A stretch of 64,000 bases of DNA from SIG607 sp045614505 (GTDB taxonomy: Bacteria; Bacillota; Clostridia; Oscillospirales; Acutalibacteraceae). Below are positions 40,227-48,903 of this stretch, piece after piece. Below the pieces are notes generated by a model. The model was not told where the DNA came from. It ran no database searches and saw nothing but the letters and a program-made list of their open reading frames with translations. Location of the stretch: NCBI GenBank assembly GCA_045614505.1, contig JAZLDA010000086.1:35705-99704 (forward strand), given 5' to 3'. Position numbers and translations under genes: made by a program. The number at the start of each line of letters is the position of its first letter. Position 1 is the stretch's first letter.

Positions 40227-42044
40227 ATGAGTAAAAAAGCAAACAAATCGAAGAAAATTTTAAACAGTGCAGAAATTCTTAAACGAGAACAACAGTTTAT
40301 TGATTGTTACCGCAAACATAACGGCAAGGGTCTTCGTATCCTTTTAGGCCTTTATAAGGGCGACTACAAAAACCTGTTTTTTTCATCTTTGTTTTTTATA
40401 ATTAAATCTACTCCTGAGTGGGTGTTACCTCTTGTTACTGCCGATGTAATCAATGTGATAATAGAAAAACCGGACAATTTTGTTTTTCGTCTTGTAATTG
40501 ACTTTATTATTGCTGCAATTATCCTGCTTCAGAATATTCCCACACATATGCTGCATTCCCATTTTTTCAGCAAGGCAAAACGCAGAGTGGAAGCAGGGCT
40601 GAGAGGAGCTATGGTAAGAAAGCTTCAGCAGTTATCTATTGGTTTTCACAAAGAAATGCCAACAGGAAAAATTCAGTCCAAAGTGATGCGGGATGTAGAA
40701 AATGTTGAGGCACTGTCTTCCCAAATTTTCACCGTAGTTATGCGAATCGTTTCCAATATGGCAATAACTCTGACAGTGGTTATTACAAAAAGTATTCCCG
40801 TATTTTTGATGTTCCTTGTGTGTATCCCTTTCTTTGCTTTTCTTATATCAAAATTCAAAAAGCCTCTTAAAAGCAGAAATTCGGAATTCAGAAAAACCAT
40901 TGAAAACACATCTTCCAGTGTTATTGATATGATAGAATTAGTGCCGGTGACACGCGCTCACGCTCTGGAAGAAACCGAAATTAAAAAAATCACCGAAGAA
41001 GTCACAGATGCCGCCCATAAAGGTTATAGACTTGACTTTATTCAAAGTCTTTTTGGCTCGGTAATATGGGTGTTTATGTCTTTAGCGCAGGTTGTCTGTC
41101 TCTTTTTCACAAGCCTCCTTGCTATTAGAGGAAATATCCAGAATATAGGCGATATAACTCTTTATCAGACCTACTTCACTACCCTTTTAGGTCATGTAAA
41201 CGGAATTATAGCAATAATGCCTATTCTAGCAAAGGGATTGGAAGCAGTTAATTCTATTGGAGAAATACTTTGTGCTGGAGATATAGAGGATAACACCGGC
41301 AAAGAAAAACTCAAAAAGCTGGAAGGTAACTTTGAGTTTAACAATGTTTTCTTTAATTATGAAAAAGATTCTCATGTTCTTGAAGGCATCGATTTAAAGA
41401 TAAACAAAGGTGAAACCATTGCTCTTGTAGGAGAATCGGGCTCAGGCAAAAGTACAATCATTAATCTTGTAACCGGCTTTTACAAACCAACTTCAGGAGA
41501 AATTCTTGTTGACGGTAAAAATATAGAAGAAATAGATTTACACAGCTACAGAAAATTTTTGTCGGTTGTTCCTCAGAAAACAATTTTATTTTCAGGAACA
41601 GTGAAAGAAAATATAACCTACGGTAACCCGAATATTTCCAAGAAGCGCCTTGACGAGGTTATTGAGGCGTCCCAGTTAAAAAGCGTAATTGAGAAATTAC
41701 CAAAGGGTTTAGATACAAGCATAGGTGAGCACGGTGACAAGCTCTCAGGCGGACAACGGCAAAGACTCGCAATTGCAAGAGCAATTATCCGTGACCCAAA
41801 AGTGATAATTTTCGATGAAGCCACCAGTGCATTGGATAGTGCTTCGGAATTGGAAATTCAAAAGGCTATTGAACATTTAACAAAGGAACGCACCACCTTT
41901 ATTGTTGCGCACAGACTTTCCACCATTCGCAACGCCGATAAAATTGCTGTTATAAAGGATGGCAGATGTGTAGAATTCGGCACCTATTACGAACTTATGG
42001 AAAGAAAAGGCGAATTCTTTAATCTGAAATCGTTACAAACATAA
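40227..42044 (+). CDS. ABC exporter, fused membrane and ATPase domains
   Basis: 605 aa half-transporter. Residues ~40-320 hold six membrane helices (ABC type IV exporter fold); from ~360 the ATPase with Walker A LVGESGSGKSTI, Q-loop VVPQKTILF, signature LSGGQRQRLAIARA, Walker B VIIFDEATSALD and H-loop IVAHRLSTI. Probably a homodimeric exporter of drugs, lipids or peptides; the substrate is unknown. The frame opens at GTG 40218, but ATG 40227 is used because GGAG lies 10 nt before it and only 1 nt before the GTG. A second half-transporter is absent. Confidence 0.9.
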   Translation: MSKKANKSKKILNSAEILKREQQFIDCYRKHNGKGLRILLGLYKGDYKNLFFSSLFFIIKSTPEWVLPLVTADVINVIIEKPDNFVFRLVIDFIIAAIILLQNIPTHMLHSHFFSKAKRRVEAGLRGAMVRKLQQLSIGFHKEMPTGKIQSKVMRDVENVEALSSQIFTVVMRIVSNMAITLTVVITKSIPVFLMFLVCIPFFAFLISKFKKPLKSRNSEFRKTIENTSSSVIDMIELVPVTRAHALEETEIKKITEEVTDAAHKGYRLDFIQSLFGSVIWVFMSLAQVVCLFFTSLLAIRGNIQNIGDITLYQTYFTTLLGHVNGIIAIMPILAKGLEAVNSIGEILCAGDIEDNTGKEKLKKLEGNFEFNNVFFNYEKDSHVLEGIDLKINKGETIALVGESGSGKSTIINLVTGFYKPTSGEILVDGKNIEEIDLHSYRKFLSVVPQKTILFSGTVKENITYGNPNISKKRLDEVIEASQLKSVIEKLPKGLDTSIGEHGDKLSGGQRQRLAIARAIIRDPKVIIFDEATSALDSASELEIQKAIEHLTKERTTFIVAHRLSTIRNADKIAVIKDGRCVEFGTYYELMERKGEFFNLKSLQT

Positions 42045-42047
42045 AAT

Positions 42048-42078
42048 CAGCTCCGTGATATTCTCACGGAGCTTTTCT
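42048..42078. terminator. Terminator between ABC exporter and SLOG protein 1
   Basis: Stem AGCTCCGTGA/TCACGGAGCT with loop TATTC, followed by TTTTCTT on the plus strand. The two genes converge on it. Confidence 0.85.
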
Positions 42079-42446
42079 TATTCATTTATCATTTTAACCT
42101 TAACTGTTTTTCCGAGTTGCTCTGCATACTTTATCATGGCGCGCGTTCCCCTGCTCTGTCCGTCCCAGAAGCAAATAACCAAATCGGAAACCTCTGCCAT
42201 TTTCTTATTTCTTATAGGGCCTGCGCTTCGCCCGTATAAATCCCACTGCGCCGGATAACGCTCTATTTCAAAGCCGTGTTCCTTGGCATATTGTTCCCCA
42301 AGCATATCCGCGCCTCGACAAGCGCCGGACACAAAAATAAATGTGTTGTTTTCACTTATCTCGCTTAAACATTCTTCGATATATTCTTTCGCTAAGCTGT
42401 AATCGCAAAAATCCCTACAGCCCGCAACAACTATTCTCTTTACCAT
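42078..42446 (-). CDS. SLOG-fold protein (DUF2493/YspA-like), copy 1
   Basis: 122 aa. Rossmann-like cpYpsA-related SLOG domain: RIVVAGCRDFCDYSLA, VSGACRGADMLGEQYA, RYPAQWDLYGRSAGPIRNKKM and DLVICFWDGQSRGTRAMIKYA. These are the nucleotide-binding GxRxx and SGxxxGAD motifs of the family. SLOG proteins are thought to bind nucleotide-derived ligands, often in stress or conflict systems; no substrate is known. ATG 42446 has SD GAGGTG. A paralogue lies just upstream on the same strand. Confidence 0.85.
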   Translation of the reverse strand: MVKRIVVAGCRDFCDYSLAKEYIEECLSEISENNTFIFVSGACRGADMLGEQYAKEHGFEIERYPAQWDLYGRSAGPIRNKKMAEVSDLVICFWDGQSRGTRAMIKYAEQLGKTVKVKMINE

Positions 42447-42560
42447 AAACACACCTCGATGTATATAATACCACAAGAACTTATGATTTTAAAGAAAAAT
42501 TTACAACACATAAAAGAGAGTGATTTTCGCATTTTTTCAGTTGTATAATAATGTGGGTTG

Positions 42561-42953
42561 TTACCTTTCAATATAAGAACTTTCTTCTCTGTATATCTTT
42601 TTAATTCTGACAGGTTTGTTACATTCTTTTGCGAATTCAATCATTGACCTTGTGCCTCTGCTTTTGCCGTCCCAAAAACAGATTACATAGTCGCACACCT
42701 CTGCCATTTTTCTGTTTCGCATAGGCCCTGCCCCTTTGCCGTATTTTCCCCAATTGGCAGGATATTTTTCCACTTTAAAGCCGTTTTCTCTTTCATACCG
42801 CTCTCCAATAGCATCAGCACCGCTTGCACACCCCGAAACAATAATAACATCATTTCCCCGTCTTATATTAGACAGACAAAAATCAATATAAATCTTTGCC
42901 TCATCATAATTATAATAATCTCTGCACCCTGCAATAACTACTCTCTTAATCAA
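42561..42953 (-). CDS. SLOG-fold protein (DUF2493/YspA-like), copy 2
   Basis: 130 aa, clearly paralogous to copy 1 throughout: RVVIAGCRDYYNYDEA, VSGCASGADAIGERYE, YPANWGKYGKGAGPMRNRKM and YVICFWDGKSRGTRSMIEFA. Start TTG 42953 is preferred to ATG 42962 because AAGGATGG lies about 5 nt upstream of the TTG and the N-terminus then aligns with copy 1. The 114-nt gap to copy 1 shows no terminator. It diverges from the XRE gene. Confidence 0.82.
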   Translation of the reverse strand: MIKRVVIAGCRDYYNYDEAKIYIDFCLSNIRRGNDVIIVSGCASGADAIGERYERENGFKVEKYPANWGKYGKGAGPMRNRKMAEVCDYVICFWDGKSRGTRSMIEFAKECNKPVRIKKIYREESSYIER

Positions 42954-43001
42954 AATAACCATCCTTAATATGGGGATTATATACCCTTAATATTTAGGAT
43001 T

Positions 43002-43036
43002 ATAACCCCCATAATAATATTTGTCAAGGGGGTTAT
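43002..43036. promoter_or_regulatory. Inverted repeat covering the XRE gene ribosome binding site
   Basis: A perfect 9-bp inverted repeat ATAACCCCC ... GGGGGTTAT, separated by 17 nt, has its right arm on the GGGGG Shine-Dalgarno of the XRE gene. It could be an autoregulatory operator or an mRNA hairpin hiding the ribosome binding site. Further GGATTATA copies lie at 42974 and 42997. Confidence 0.6.
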
Positions 43037-43039
43037 TTT

Positions 43040-43249
43040 ATGATAGTTTTTAATAAATTATGGCTCACAATGAAGCAAAAAGGTTTTACAACCTATAAAT
43101 TAAGAGAAAAATGCGGAATTGACAGTAAAACAATCAGACGTCTTAAAGCCAATGAAAATATTGAAACAAAAACGATTGATAAAATCTGTACCGCATTGAA
43201 TTGCAAAATAGAAGATATTGCAGAATTTATAAATAATGAAGATAATTAA
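43040..43249 (+). CDS. Small XRE-type HTH regulator
   Basis: 69 aa, a single Cro/CI-like helix-turn-helix domain: FTTYKLREKCGIDSKTIRRL, then IETKTIDKICTALNCKIEDI. Proteins of this size act as stand-alone repressors or antitoxins. No toxin-sized partner is adjacent on the same strand; the divergent neighbour is SLOG copy 2. A palindrome covers its own ribosome binding site, suggesting autoregulation. Confidence 0.85.
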   Translation: MIVFNKLWLTMKQKGFTTYKLREKCGIDSKTIRRLKANENIETKTIDKICTALNCKIEDIAEFINNEDN

Positions 43250-43300
43250 AGATAATCGCAGATTATTTGTTAAGTGCTTCAACATCTCATTTACATTGAC

Positions 43301-43338
43301 AAAACCGCCTGAATCACTCTAAATTCAGGCGGTTTTAA
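43301..43338. terminator. Terminator of the LamG/propeller/dockerin gene and XRE gene
   Basis: Stem AAACCGCCTGAAT/ATTCAGGCGGTTT with a 7-8 nt loop has TTTT tails in both directions. Confidence 0.9.
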
Positions 43339-43348
43339 TTAATACCTA

Positions 43349-46297
43349 TTAAATTCCGGCTAGTTTTAGTTTTAGCGATGCAAGGTCAGTAGTGTTAACC
43401 TCGCCGTCACCGTTAAGGTCTGCACCTAATTTGCCTGTGTCTGACAATTCTCCAACTCCAGCAAGGAACAGCTTTAGCATTGCAAGGTCGGTGGTATCAA
43501 CCTTACCGTCACAGTTAACGTCACCTACGGTTTCATAACTGTCGGCAGTATCTACAAGACCCTTCTGACCAACGCTGCCGCCTGCAAGATAACCGTTAGA
43601 AGCGCCGTTTTCTGCATCACTTGTTACCCAGAAGGAATATAGTTCGCCTTCCTCTACCGTAAAGCGGATTTTAACCGTTTTGCCCGAAAGAGAAGAAAGG
43701 TCTTTATTAAAGGAGAGCATTGCCTTGGTGGTATCACCCTTAACTGATACACAGTCGTTTATGGAATAGCCGTCGATTACCTTGCCGTTTTCGTCAAGTA
43801 TTTCGGCTTTAACGCTTTTTGCGTTAGCATTAACAAAAAGGTATTTACCGTCAAAGGTAACTTTTTCGGTAGTAAGTGTGCCTTTTGTATCGGTTCCCAT
43901 AGAAGCAAATCCGTCTCGGCGCAGGGTTGCAAGGCCTGTGGATGCGTTACAGTACATTCCGTTGGACGCCGAATCGTACGAAGCTCCTGCTTTGGACTCG
44001 TCGCCTTCAAAAGCGGTATAATAGAACCAAAGTTCATCATCGTTTACCATACAGATAGCGGCATTGGAATGGAGGTAGCCTCTTTCCCAACTTCCCTTCT
44101 GCTGGGTAGCGCCTATAAATGCTGTTCTGTCCTCACTTCGTGACCAATGGAATCCGTCACGGGAAAAGCCCATATGAAGCTCGGTGATTTTGGGGTAGCC
44201 TCCCTCTGAGCAAACATCATTTTCGGGGCCTAAAAAGATAGTGAAGGCGCCAAGCATAACCGATTCGTATGCAACAGCATCAAGGTTATATAGAACAGGA
44301 GTATTTTTTATTGTTGGGTCGGGTATATCAAGGCTATCCGCTCTTGCCCATTTTACGGTATTTTCAAGATTTACTCCCTTAATAAGGTCATCGCATTCGC
44401 TGTAAGAACGAGCTCTTCCGCTCCAGAAGCTACGAATACTGTATACCCATTTATTTCTAAAGGGATTATAGAAAATAGTAGATCTGTCACCGGTAGAAGC
44501 AACCGAAGTGGGAGCACCCCAATGAATACCGTCAGCAGAGGTATAAACCTCACCGCCCACAGGTCTGCTCCAAAGGAACATTTTATATTTCTTTGTGGGG
44601 TCATTGGTATAAGGGTCCATTATAACCGCCGCGCTGTCACGCTGTGCGTTTCTTAAAGGAATAACTAAATTTGTTCCGGACTGTACGTCATATTCAGCGC
44701 GTTCCCAGTTAATACCATCTTTAGAGGTAGCAAGTGCAGTACCGTCGAACCAGCCTGCGCAATACCACATTTTAAAGAGCTTATCGGTGCCGTCGTACCA
44801 TACGCCACCACTAAAGGGCGCAGCCATAGGAGCAAAGCTTGTACTGTTGCTTCTCTTTCTTCCAAGTTCCTGTGCGGTTTCAGGCTTCATAACAGGGTTG
44901 CCGTCATATTTTTCAGCCTTGTGCCAGCTTCTATTAAGGGAGGTTTCTTCAATTAAGAAATCATCAACAAAAAGCTGACGGCCGGTATTAATATTTATAA
45001 CCTCCGGCTTACTGTCCAAATAGGGAACAGGCATTTCGCCGGTACCGTATTTATCTATATTAGTGGGAGGCCAGCTTTCGGGAAGTGTTATTCCGTTATA
45101 AAGCACCTCACCCGAATTATTTCCCCAGTTTTCAATATAATCCAAACTCATAATTTTTAAATCATCTCCCACAATAATCGCCCATTTCCCAATACTATAA
45201 ACTTCTCCGGGTAAAGCCTGTTTACAATATATATGTACAAAATTTGCATTCCAGCTTCCAAAGGTTTGGAAATCAAGTCCTTCTATTCTTGTAAAGCCGT
45301 AGTTTCTTAAGGTTGCCTCTTGCGGAGCGGCACCGCTTACGGTTTCATCGGGAGTAAGCGCATATATAAGCCCACCTTCTGCTACCTCGTAAGTACCTCC
45401 TGCAATAGAACCATAATTAAACTTCATACCTTTAAAGAAGTCGGGCATTTTATCTTCCCATTTATAGTCACGGTCACTGAAAACACCTTCACCAACCGCC
45501 ATGGTTCTCACTTCGGCGTTATTGTCTTTTATCAGTTTAACTTGAGGATATTTTGCCGCTTTGTCCGAAATTTTAACGTCGGAAATAACACCTGAAAACG
45601 CAGAGGTTGCAGCATTGGGGTCATTTCCTATACCGATAGGAGCATCGGTAGAAGCGGCTCTTCCGCCGGTAATTACCGTTGTAGATACAAGCACACCGTC
45701 AAAATAAAGCTGCATTACGTTGCTTTTTACCGTAGCAATGGCGGTATGCCAATTATTAAGGGTTACTTCGGGGCCGTAGCACCAAGCCCATTCATCCTTT
45801 CCGTCACGGGTAATAAAGGTTATGGTATGGTCCTTGCCCTGAATATAAAGTTGAAATTCCCTTTTGCTTTCAGAGATGTTGCGTTTTTCAACCAACATCA
45901 TATCCTTGTACGCCGTATAGGTAGGCTCAGTATCGGTTTTAAAGGTTACAGAAATCGAAAAGTCATCGGAAAAGTCCATATTATTTGGAGACGGAATATA
46001 CATTCCGTTTTCCTTTCCGCTAAAGCCGCCTACAGCATAGCCACTATCATTAGTGCCTTTTTCCCCGTTAAGTGTGCCGTAAACAGTAGCATTAATGCCG
46101 TTGCCGGAAACGTCCTTGCCAAAATTACCGTTGTCCGACATATCCAAATGAATATCGGGCGTAACGGTAGGCGCAAAATAATTATATGATTCGGTTTCGG
46201 CGTATGTGTTATTTCTTACCGCACCGAAAACGGCGCAAACAATAACACAGGTTAAAACTATTGGAATTATTCTCCGAAAAAACGATTTGCTTTTCAT
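43349..46297 (-). CDS. Secreted LamG / beta-propeller glycosidase-like protein with dockerin
   Basis: 982 aa. Signal peptide (res 1-33, cleavage near TYAE); LamG/concanavalin-like domain ~48-245 (IHLDMSDNGNFGKDVSGNG, NWHTAIATV, MQLYFDGVLV); an unrecognised domain ~255-430; a five-bladed beta-propeller-type region ~440-850 with QLFVDDFLIEE, MWYCAGWFDG, TSKDGINWERAE, YTSADGIHWG and GFSRDGFHWSRSE, the repeated Asp-Gly-x-x-Trp blades of GH32/43-like folds; a beta-sandwich; and a C-terminal dockerin of two calcium repeats (GDVNCDGKVDTTDL and ADLNGDGEVNTTDL). Likely a cell-surface or cellulosome-type carbohydrate enzyme; the catalytic family is not established. It faces an AraC regulator that may control it. 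Confidence 0.85.
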   Translation of the reverse strand: MKSKSFFRRIIPIVLTCVIVCAVFGAVRNNTYAETESYNYFAPTVTPDIHLDMSDNGNFGKDVSGNGINATVYGTLNGEKGTNDSGYAVGGFSGKENGMYIPSPNNMDFSDDFSISVTFKTDTEPTYTAYKDMMLVEKRNISESKREFQLYIQGKDHTITFITRDGKDEWAWCYGPEVTLNNWHTAIATVKSNVMQLYFDGVLVSTTVITGGRAASTDAPIGIGNDPNAATSAFSGVISDVKISDKAAKYPQVKLIKDNNAEVRTMAVGEGVFSDRDYKWEDKMPDFFKGMKFNYGSIAGGTYEVAEGGLIYALTPDETVSGAAPQEATLRNYGFTRIEGLDFQTFGSWNANFVHIYCKQALPGEVYSIGKWAIIVGDDLKIMSLDYIENWGNNSGEVLYNGITLPESWPPTNIDKYGTGEMPVPYLDSKPEVININTGRQLFVDDFLIEETSLNRSWHKAEKYDGNPVMKPETAQELGRKRSNSTSFAPMAAPFSGGVWYDGTDKLFKMWYCAGWFDGTALATSKDGINWERAEYDVQSGTNLVIPLRNAQRDSAAVIMDPYTNDPTKKYKMFLWSRPVGGEVYTSADGIHWGAPTSVASTGDRSTIFYNPFRNKWVYSIRSFWSGRARSYSECDDLIKGVNLENTVKWARADSLDIPDPTIKNTPVLYNLDAVAYESVMLGAFTIFLGPENDVCSEGGYPKITELHMGFSRDGFHWSRSEDRTAFIGATQQKGSWERGYLHSNAAICMVNDDELWFYYTAFEGDESKAGASYDSASNGMYCNASTGLATLRRDGFASMGTDTKGTLTTEKVTFDGKYLFVNANAKSVKAEILDENGKVIDGYSINDCVSVKGDTTKAMLSFNKDLSSLSGKTVKIRFTVEEGELYSFWVTSDAENGASNGYLAGGSVGQKGLVDTADSYETVGDVNCDGKVDTTDLAMLKLFLAGVGELSDTGKLGADLNGDGEVNTTDLASLKLKLAGI

Positions 46298-46465
46298 CTA
46301 TAACTCTCTTTCTTTTACTACCTATATTGTACAAATTTAAGGCTATGTAAAACCATACATTTTTTTGTAACAGTTGCAAATTTCTATTTTATTTTTTTGT
46401 ATTTTAAAAAAATATAACACAGGCAGTTAAAAAGGTGATATAATACAAAAGAGGGAGGTGCTGCT

Positions 46466-47269
46466 ATGAAGTTTGCCGATATTCCAAAGCTTACTATGAA
46501 AGGGCTTGGTATAAAAGAAACAACGTTATCGGTTGGAAAGTGGAAAATTCAACCGTCGCCCCATTGGTCGCTTCACTGGCACGATTACTGCACCATAGAC
46601 GTTATTACTTTCGGCAACGCCATTCATTACACCACCCTTGGCAATAGGGAAATTAAAAAAGGCTATATGCACCTTGTTATGCCCAGCGATATTCATTATA
46701 TCGGCTCCCTTGAAGGCTGTGATATTGTATCAATACGCTTTTCCCCTTCTCTTATAACCGAAAACGTTAAAGCTCTTTTAAATGCGCAGAGTAAATCTAT
46801 TCAGCTTGACGAAAAAAGCTTCACCGCTGTTATGGGAATTATAACGGCTATGGAAAGTTATAAGGACGATACGCTTCTGCTTCTCAATTTACTGGAATCA
46901 CTTCTTCTTATCCTTCAAAACAACCTTAAGAAAAGTGAAAAGCCGTTACACGATAATATGCTTAAGGTAATGAATTTTCTCGACCTAAACTTCAGGGAAG
47001 ACCCGTCTTTAGAAAAAACGGCGGCGGTAGGCTCCTATAATCCCAGTTATTTTTCTTCGCTTTTTAAAAAATCCACCGGCTACACCTATACCGAATATTT
47101 AAACGCTAAAAAAATAGGCTACGCTTGTGCAATTATGAATAATAAAAAGCTGTCTTTAACCGATATCGCACTATCCTCCGGCTTTGTATCCCTTGCCGCC
47201 TTTAACCGCACCTTTAAATCGGTTATGGGCACATCTCCAAAGGAATACCGATTAAAACTGTATAACTAA
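46466..47269 (+). CDS. AraC-family transcriptional regulator
   Basis: 267 aa. N-terminal cupin-type sensor (SPHWSLHWHDYCTIDVITFG with metal- or sugar-binding His pattern, MHLVMPSDIHYIG) and C-terminal two-HTH domain (LEKTAAVGSYNPSYFSSLFKKSTGYTYTEY is split here: SYNPSYFSSLFKKSTG; SLTDIALSSGFVSLAAFNRT; FKSVMGTSPKEYR). It is transcribed away from the LamG/dockerin gene with a 168-bp shared intergenic region, so it probably senses the sugar released by that enzyme. SD GGGAGGTG. A TATAAT at 46436-46441 is a likely -10. Confidence 0.9.
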   Translation: MKFADIPKLTMKGLGIKETTLSVGKWKIQPSPHWSLHWHDYCTIDVITFGNAIHYTTLGNREIKKGYMHLVMPSDIHYIGSLEGCDIVSIRFSPSLITENVKALLNAQSKSIQLDEKSFTAVMGIITAMESYKDDTLLLLNLLESLLLILQNNLKKSEKPLHDNMLKVMNFLDLNFREDPSLEKTAAVGSYNPSYFSSLFKKSTGYTYTEYLNAKKIGYACAIMNNKKLSLTDIALSSGFVSLAAFNRTFKSVMGTSPKEYRLKLYN

Positions 47270-47270
47270 C

Positions 47271-47307
47271 AAAAAGATGACTTGGAATTTCTTCCAAGTC
47301 ATTTTTA
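47271..47307. terminator. Bidirectional terminator after araC-like gene
   Basis: Stem ATGACTTGGAA/TTCCAAGTCAT with a TTTC loop, A5 on the left, T5 on the right. Confidence 0.9.
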
Positions 47308-47319
47308 CTTTAAGAATGA

Positions 47320-47984
47320 TTACAATGTAATTTTAAAGGACTGAACGGTGGGGGTTACTTCCCTTCCCGCTTGGTCAAATCTGTCGTTTCCTGTGTCCTC
47401 GCGCTTAACACCCATAAACATTGTGGTTTCCATACCTTCACAGGTAACGGTAGTGCCTTCTACAGTTATTACTGCGTGAATAGGAGCATCGTAGGATACG
47501 CAGTTTTTAAGACCGTAATATTTTTCCATAAGTTCTGCAGGGTAACAGTTATGGGGCTTTGCCACCCATTCATAGTTGGTGGAATTCATATCGAAATAAA
47601 TAATACCGTCAAGAATACGAACAAAATCACGGTGATGGTGACCGTTAATTACCATAAGAACGCTGTTAGGCTTTTTAGCGTTAGCGTCGTTGAAAATTTT
47701 GCGTATTTCCATCATATTTTTCACTCCGTATGACTCGCGTTCAAAACTTTCGTGTGCAATAACAATACAAGGGCCGGGTGCAGTAGCAATAGCTTCCTTT
47801 AACCATTCAATCTGCTCCGCGGAACCCAATCGCAAGTTTTTAAGTTTTCGTATTGGTTACCCATACTATAATGAACGTACTTTCCGTCTTTCTCGAAATA
47901 GTTGGGATCCATAACGATTATACGGTAACCGCCGTTGTCAAAATAGTCCTGTGGGTTGTTACCTGCACCGATAAGTCCCATCAT
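47320..47984 (-). pseudogene. Truncated, frameshifted calcineurin-like phosphoesterase
   Basis: A remnant in two frames. Upstream frame (47984 to about 47825): GGYRIIVMDPNYFEKDGKYVH, ending in ENLKTCDW then out of frame. Downstream frame (from about 47835): RLGSAEQIEWLKEAI, VIAHESFERES, VINGHHHRDFVRIL, IYFDMNSTNYEW and the C-terminus. The break is at an A5 run near 47840; one more A would restore ENLKNLRLGSAEQIEW. The N-terminal third, with metal motifs DxH and GNHE, is missing. Its place is taken by 11 codons copied from the GGGtGRT gene (MMGLIGAGNNP). The intact paralogue is at 62612-63658. No function expected. Confidence 0.85.
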
Positions 47985-47991
47985 CTCAACG
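47953..47991. repeat. 39-bp direct repeat, copy 1 (fragment of the GGGtGRT gene)
   Basis: Identical at 38 of 39 positions to 48962-49000 inside the GGGtGRT gene; the single difference is G versus A. The two copies are about 1 kb apart in the same orientation. This copy is fused to the phosphoesterase remnant. Confidence 0.9.
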
Positions 47992-48040
47992 CACGAAAAT
48001 GGTCGTTTGAATTGACCCTTTCCAACACAGCCCGAAAGCC

Positions 48041-48622
48041 TTATGGTTTGTTCTTATTTTTGAACAAATATGTCGCACAGCCTCTGTCATGTTTATACTG
48101 CTCTTCATCATTAAGGGAAGCCAACAAATTATCTATGGTCCTTATTCTTGAACGATTTGTCATAGGGGAAGCAGAAAGGATATCCCTCTCTTGAAGAAGT
48201 TTTCTCCTTGTTTCTGTATAATCGCTATAATTTCTTTTTGTTTCTGTATAGTCATTGCATTTTTCCTTTTGGGAGAGATTTTCTTTACATCTTTTTTCTA
48301 CAGCCTTTTTATGTGAACGAACAGCTTTACTGATAATTTCCTTCTTCAGTTCTTCATCCATAGAAATCTGATAAGTAAAAATATAATCTTCACGATTGGT
48401 TTTATGTGTTATGAAATTAAAGCCATCAGAAAAAGTTACCGTAGTTTTATATTTCATGCCATTTTTTACATATTGTACTTTTTCTGAATAAACATCTGTA
48501 ATTTTTGCATTTAAGTCTGGTTCGGAATCCTCATCCCATTCGGTATGGTCAAATAAGCTATAAATAGCTCTACCAAATACTGCAAAAAACAACAAAAATA
48601 AAAGAAAAAGTCCGAAAGCCAT
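48041..48622 (-). CDS. Hypothetical protein with one N-terminal membrane helix
   Basis: 193 aa, not recognised. Residues ~2-22 form one membrane helix (FGLFLLFLLFFAVFGRAIY). Residues ~30-90 are beta-rich and acidic (LNAKITDVYSEKVQYVKNG). The rest is highly charged, with a near-tandem repeat CNDYTETKRNYSDYTETRRK and a helical, Lys-rich tail ending FKNKNKP. ATG 48622 has SD AAAGGATG. More AT-rich than its neighbours and located between the two 39-bp repeats, so it may have come with an inserted segment. Topology suggests an N-in membrane anchor. Confidence 0.72.
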   Translation of the reverse strand: MAFGLFLLFLLFFAVFGRAIYSLFDHTEWDEDSEPDLNAKITDVYSEKVQYVKNGMKYKTTVTFSDGFNFITHKTNREDYIFTYQISMDEELKKEIISKAVRSHKKAVEKRCKENLSQKEKCNDYTETKRNYSDYTETRRKLLQERDILSASPMTNRSRIRTIDNLLASLNDEEQYKHDRGCATYLFKNKNKP

Positions 48623-48797
48623 AATTTTTCATCCTTTACTTCATTTTGTAATTTATTTATAGTTATCTCAACAAAAATATATTTCAATACGCTTATTTTT
48701 TAAATTTTATAATATATGTAAACAAATTTTTGACTTCTAAAATTTAAAAAGCAGACTAAACTCCACCTTATCAATCTATAAAATCCTCGCATAAAAC

Positions 48798-48839
48798 TTG
48801 GACACATCATAGGGCAAAACCCTAAAATGATGTGTCCAA
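48798..48839. terminator. Large nested hairpin after GGGtGRT gene
   Basis: A 13-bp perfect stem TTGGACACATCAT/ATGATGTGTCCAA encloses an inner AGGG/CCCT hairpin. No clear T-run on the minus strand, so it may be an element end or stabiliser instead of a terminator. The surrounding 48623-48903 carries no gene. Confidence 0.5.
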
Positions 48840-48903
48840 CTGTTATTTGTTCAATTTTTTCGAATGGGTTAATTTACAAGAGTGTCAAAACCCTTATAAA
48901 ACC

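Noticed and set aside
47820..47850. Programmed frameshift joining the two phosphoesterase frames
   Set aside because: The gene also lacks its N-terminal metal motifs, so restoring the frame would not give a working enzyme; decay is the simpler reading.
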